Positions 17,530 to 21,099 of a DNA stretch of 21,099 bases are shown one piece after another. Positions within the stretch are counted from its first letter, which is position 1; every line of letters begins with the position of its first letter. The translations under genes were made by a program, and so were the position numbers. The notes below the pieces were generated by a model. The model saw nothing but the letters and a program-made list of their open reading frames with translations, was not told the origin of the DNA and ran no database searches. The stretch lies in contig NC_090619.1 in NCBI RefSeq assembly GCF_004359215.1, forward strand, positions 3,841,712 to 3,862,810, given 5' to 3'. This DNA comes from Bremia lactucae. Lineage: Eukaryota; Oomycota; Peronosporomycetes; Peronosporales; Peronosporaceae.

Positions 17530-18600
17530 AATTGTATTGATCCTCTACAGATCGATACACAACACGCAATGGGTTATGGAATTTCACAGCCATTGCTGGC
17601 TACACGCCCCGTGTCGTCATCCCCACCCATAATGATTTGCGATTACGCATCATGTATAAGTGCCAAGGTGCACCAATACGTGGTCATCGTGGACGTGAGA
17701 AGACTTATCTCACGATAAGTCGCGACTTCTACTGGCCACGCCAGAATGAGTTCGTCCGCAAGTACATACGTGCTTGCGAAGTTTGTCTACGGCTGAAGCC
17801 CACACCGTGCTCCGTTACAAATCTGCCTGTTCCGGCAGAGTGGTGATAGTCCGTATTTATGGACTTCGTCTTCGGATTCTTCGAAGACAAGAATAATGGG
17901 ATTCTTGTTTTTGCTCCCGTATGGAGTCGATCACAGCGAGTACAACTTTGACCCTGCCTACGTGGTTTGAACCTGGAGCTGCACTTTGTACAGGAGCACT
18001 AGGCGACAGCTGGTGCCATAACAGGCCATCGCTGTAGCTAAAGCGATTTGGGTCTCGCCAATTATTAACACAAATATAGCTAGAATTACGCTGATATGGC
18101 TAGGCCATTATCTAATCTCCTTAAAAAGGATACAGAATGGTGCTGGACTAGCACCGAACATAATGCTTTTCGATCAGTTAAGGAACGTCTTATCCATGCC
18201 CAAAGGCTGTGCTTAAGTCTTTATTGACACGATATTTCGACTCCATGGGTTACCCCGTGAACTGGTCTCAGATCGAGACCCTACATTCACGGCGATAATT
18301 TGGGAAACAGTGTTCAACTCACTTGGATCACAGTAAAAAATGTCAGCTTCTGATCATCCTGAAGTAGATGGTCTGACGGATCGTGCAAAGCGTATTCGCG
18401 AAGAGATACTTCGCGGATACGTCCACTCTATTAAGAGTTAGAGCGAGTTATTGCCGATGGTAGAAGTTGCCATCCACAATTCAGTGATCACTTTTCGTTA
18501 ATGGCTTGCGCGACCCACGTAAATCAGCCTTGTTTGAGAGTGACTCTTATTAAGGGGGGGAAGACTCGCTCGAGCAAAGAATCTTCTAGCTCTTGCTCAT
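17530..18600 (+). pseudogene. pol: Element Z integrase, zinc-binding and catalytic core, with an RT insertion
   Basis: The zinc-binding region, 17530-17846, shows VVIPTHNDLRLRIMYKCQG, GREKTYLTISRDFYWPRQ and ACEVC. The second His of HHCC is Gln (codon 17664-17666), and the region ends in TGA. The core shows MDFVFGFFED (first Asp, near 17857), then decayed sequence, the 154-bp A-type insertion (18048-18201), VSDRDPTFTAIIWETVFNSL (second Asp at 18271-18273) and SDHPEVDGLTDRAKRI, in which the third catalytic Glu is Asp (codon 18379-18381). Integrase would insert cDNA into the genome; this copy could not. Confidence 0.87.
18048..18201 (+). repeat. A-type RT fragment inside Z integrase (154 bp)
   Basis: It matches element A 2660-2813 over exactly the same length with about ten differences. 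Its own RT frame has two stops (NY-stop-HKYS-stop-NYAD). Left of it is GCTAAAGCG and right of it CAAAGGCTGTG, similar short words that could have guided template switching. Confidence 0.88.
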
Positions 18601-18773
18601 CACGCATTAGCACAAAGGTCAATGCGAAGGATACCAATGTTTAGTAATTAGCATTAAAGTGGATAAATCAGTAATAACAATAATCTATTACTGACTTTGA
18701 CAACGATGCTGAAAGACTCAGCATCGAAAACAATATTATTAATGGGAACGATTATACTCTCAATAATTAGAGA

Positions 18774-19844
18774 TTGATATCTCCGCAATGCGAGCCGGTC
18801 GCACTGAAAACAATAATAAAACCGAGTCAGCAGGTCATTTCCTGTTGGCTAGAGAAGCAGTGGTCCGTTTTGTACAGACAGAATTCCATCGCATATGCGG
18901 TGGACCGACAGAAACGGAACTCTGACAAAAATGGAAGAGCAAACATACTTTCATTTAATGTTAATAACCTAGTTTTACTGTCTACGGTAAAGCCACCAAA
19001 ACACGTAGTGACAAATGTAGGCAGTAATGAATTACTGTCCAGGTATATCGGCCCGTTTCGCATACTATATCGCCAAGGCAATGCGTACACGATCGAGCTG
19101 CCTCGTAGGATGCGTGCGCATCCTACGTTTTTGTTGAGCGTCTTCGTCCGTACCATCAGTACGAGGCTTCTTCCGATTCCGGATTATACCGGAACGATCT
19201 AGAGTATCAGCCAACGCCTGATGGTCTCGAGCGAAAGACTTATTGTTTCGGAACAGGGTCTAATTCTCTTGAACCAGACGATCCACTCTTTCCTCCAAGG
19301 AAGAGATCTTCTGACGAGCTGTCAACAGCTCGTTTTGAAGTGACTGATGTGTCCTTTTGTTCGCCAGTTGGTCAGTCGCAATCTGCGTACAGCTTTTCAA
19401 CTGGTCACGAGAACCATTATCGACCGTCACCGCTAACGCGCGGCGACGAAAATGCTCGTGATCAAGATCCTCCCTTAAATAATAAAGGGTGTGATCCAAA
19501 TCACGATGTTGAATCGGGCTCCTTAAACAAGGCGAACTCGATCTTTCCTCCCCCTCCACATCCATTGATAGATTCAGGTGGTGAGAAGCGCTTTATTGTT
19601 GAAAATTTGTTGAACCAAGGCAAAGGGTGTTCGAACGAGTAATCTCGTTTGTTGGCGAGGGTATCCACCCTCGCATGATAATTGGTAACCTCGTTCTCAA
19701 CTGATGTTGGCCGTTCCGGGTCTCGTCTTGCAGTACGACGAAACCTATCCTTCTCGGCAGAACGTCCATAGGAGAACGAGCGCATCCCGCGCTCGTAAAA
19801 TAATTAAAGGTTCTCAATCTCTACGTGAATCTCACAAGACATAA
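18774..19844 (+). pseudogene. pol: Element Z integrase C-terminus, tail and chromodomain
   Basis: The frame 18774-19202 carries the GPY/F module (SRYIGPFRILYRQGNAYTIE) and RMRAHPTF, then shifts. The tail (GLERKTYCFGTGSNSLEPDD, RDQDPPLNNKGCDPNHDVES) ends in FPPPPHPLIDSGGEKRFIVE within the frame 19340-19642. A shift near 19625 opens the chromodomain core TSNLVCWRGYPPSHDNW, a TAA where Glu is usual, RSQLMLAVPGLVLQYDETYP and a basic end HRRTSASRARKIIKGSQSLR, stopping at 19842-19844. That stop is my choice for the pol end. Confidence 0.87.
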
Positions 19845-20412
19845 ACGTCCTCCAATAAGGATCTTTTATGGAGTATGCCTACTTAGGGGCATGACCTGCA
19901 TCCTTATAATTGCATGGGCTTGGTCCCTCGACGAGAGGCATGGAATCCATGCCTCTCTAGACAAACGTGCAACTTATATTGTGCACCGACTACGGTCAAT
20001 TTCTCGAACCGTTCACGGATACCATTTAGCTTGTCAAGCCAGACCTCACGGCTTATGTTTTTTACATTCTTTGCTAAGTCGTTCAAGCTTGAAACAAAAG
20101 GTTTGACATCCTTTGCCCGTTTGCAAGTGTACCACTGTACCACCGATACCGGTAAAGGCATCGATGAAGAATTCCGTTTCATCCTCACCAGGCTTGTGAA
20201 GCCTGGATGAGTCGAATAACGGAATATGATTTTGACCGTTGGTCAAACCAGACCAACGAATGAGGTTCTTCTTCGAGGGTAACCAAGGTCTCTTTTCAGG
20301 AGCGAACCGCAACATATTGCGGTGGCTCATGTTAACGTAAACGTTAACTTGGCCCTGGGAGCGATCGGTAGATTCACTCCTTTTTTTGGTGATGCAAACT
20401 AACACCACCAGC
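19065..20412 (-). pseudogene. Second copy of the candidate antisense ORF, N-terminus lost
   Basis: This mirrors 4013-5360, with the same frames and breaks. The first 95 or so codons (3727-4012 in X) are missing because Z ends at 20412. There the antisense frame runs on into RNase H antisense sequence of W, making an accidental 196-codon frame (20636-20046). Confidence 0.45.
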
Positions 20413-21099
20413 GGGCCGTAAAGCCCACACCTTTCGCAAAGAATGGCGAGGTGGCTATCCTTCTTCGCGGAGTATAATTTCTCCGTGAAATATAAACCAG
20501 GACGACTTAATGCCGTCGCTGATGCGTTATCACGCCGACCCGATTTCGAGTCAGCAGTGCACTCCAACAGTGAAAATATTCTTACTGTTGCAACACTCAC
20601 TACGAGTGTTCCGTCATCAACCTTTGTTGATGACATAAAGAAAGCCTACAAAGAAGATAAGGACCTTCTATGTTTGATGGATCATTTAGTGAATCCATCC
20701 GATAAATCTTTTAAAGATTTACCGGCTTTATATCGATCGTCATCCGATCGATACACAACACGTAACGGCTTATTGTATTACACAGCCGTTACCGGCGACA
20801 CTCCACGTGTCGTCGTCCCCACTCACAATGATTCGCGCTTGCGCATCATATATGAGTGTCACGATGCACCAACAAGTGTGCAACGTGGACGTGAGAAAAC
20901 TTATCTCACAGTAAGTCGCGACTTTTTCTGGCCCCGCCAGTATCAGTTCGTTCGCGAGTACATTCGTGTTTGCGAGGTGTGTCAACAGGTGAAGCCTAGC
21001 CCTCCATCACGTGCACATCTCTAACCTCTACCATTTCCGGCAGAATGTTGGCAGTCCGTATCTATGGACTTCGTCTTCGGATTTCCCGAAGACGATCAC
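20413..21099 (+). pseudogene. pol: Element W pol fragment: RNase H end to integrase core (leaves window)
   Basis: From 20422 the frame reads SPHLSQRMARWLSFFAEYNF, SVKYKPGRLNAVADALSRRP, a linker (SVPSSTFVDDIKKAYKEDKD), then a zinc-binding domain with all four ligands visible: H in PTHNDSRLR, H in YECHDAPT, and the CEVC cysteines. A TAA at 21022-21024 is the only stop. After it, in the same frame, are FPAECWQSVSMDFVFG with the first integrase Asp and GFPEDDH at the window edge. It is the best-preserved pol piece here and belongs to family B, but is not the Z copy (about 75% alike). Confidence 0.88.

Larger units (their letters stand above)
14475..20412 (+). mobile_element. Element Z (family B): gypsy body without LTRs
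   Basis: This is a + strand copy with gag end, protease, spacer, RT, RNase H, integrase, chromodomain and part of the 3' region. The left end touches the Y LTR tip exactly, as if Y had inserted into it. The right end stops inside the 3' region at 20412 and joins RNase H sequence of W. It mirrors X from 14484 to 20412. Confidence 0.88.
14484..20412 (-). repeat. Right arm of large inverted repeat
   Basis: Reverse complement of the left arm. The inner edge is set by the Y LTR. The outer edge at 20412 is abrupt: beyond it the left locus continues in the X 3' region while the right locus is W RNase H. Confidence 0.93.

Noticed and set aside
4013..20412. Inverted repeat as a simple sequencing artefact (missed adapter)
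   Set aside because: The arms have graded differences, distinct flanks and a long non-mirrored spacer, which an adapter artefact would not give. Misassembly cannot be fully excluded without reads.
20046..20636. 196-codon - strand frame as a new gene
   Set aside because: It crosses the Z/W breakpoint and joins antisense RNase H to antisense 3'-region sequence.
1..21099. tRNA, rRNA, CRISPR, replication origin or host gene
   Set aside because: No matching motif or structure was seen. All stretches with recognisable coding belong to gypsy gag or pol.

Overview
The window contains no recognisable host gene. It is a stack of broken Ty3/gypsy (Metaviridae-type) LTR retrotransposons. The pol domains run RT, RNase H, integrase, chromodomain, and their wording (for example SPHLSQRMARW, TDHASLR, MDFVFG, the PPPPHPL tail, WRGYPPS) is what I recall from chromodomain gypsy elements of oomycetes. 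I therefore infer a repeat-rich oomycete genome, probably Peronosporales (Phytophthora or a downy mildew). This is recognition from memory, not a search. No rRNA, tRNA, CRISPR array or origin was seen.

Layout. (A) 1-3282, + strand: element A, from the gag zinc knuckle through protease, a spacer with a 120-bp tandem repeat, RT and RNase H, cut off just after RNase H. (X) 3283 to about 10830, - strand: an element of a second family (B). It has a truncated 3' LTR (3283-3547), a polypurine tract, a 1-kb 3' region, chromodomain, integrase, RNase H, RT, protease and a decayed gag. (Orphan) about 10831-11104: AT-rich DNA I cannot assign. (Y) 11105-14474, - strand: the 5' part of another family-B element, with 5' LTR (13984-14474), primer-binding site, gag, protease and the beginning of RT. 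(Z) 14475-20412, + strand: a family-B copy without 5' LTR, running from the gag end to inside the 3' region. (W) 20413-21099, + strand: a better-preserved family-B pol fragment that leaves the window.

How the parts relate. X (4013-9945) and Z (14484-20412) form a large inverted repeat. Paired positions sum to 24425, with no indel seen, from about 9515/14910 outward to 4013/20412. Divergence is highest at the inner end and almost nil over the outer 3.8 kb. X and Y share a 2.0-kb direct repeat (8096-10103 = 11157-13164, offset 3061) that is almost identical, yet homologous sequence on both sides is only about 75-80% alike. Patchwork of this kind is expected from gene conversion or template switching among old copies. 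X and Z also share a 154-bp piece of an A-type RT inside the integrase core, and the same losses of catalytic residues in protease, RT, RNase H and integrase.

All proteins are interrupted by stops and frameshifts, so nothing here can drive its own transposition as it stands. The least explained feature is a run of long open frames on the strand opposite to pol. It spans the 3' region of family B and overlaps the chromodomain (3727-5360, repeated at 19065-20412), and is a candidate antisense ORF.
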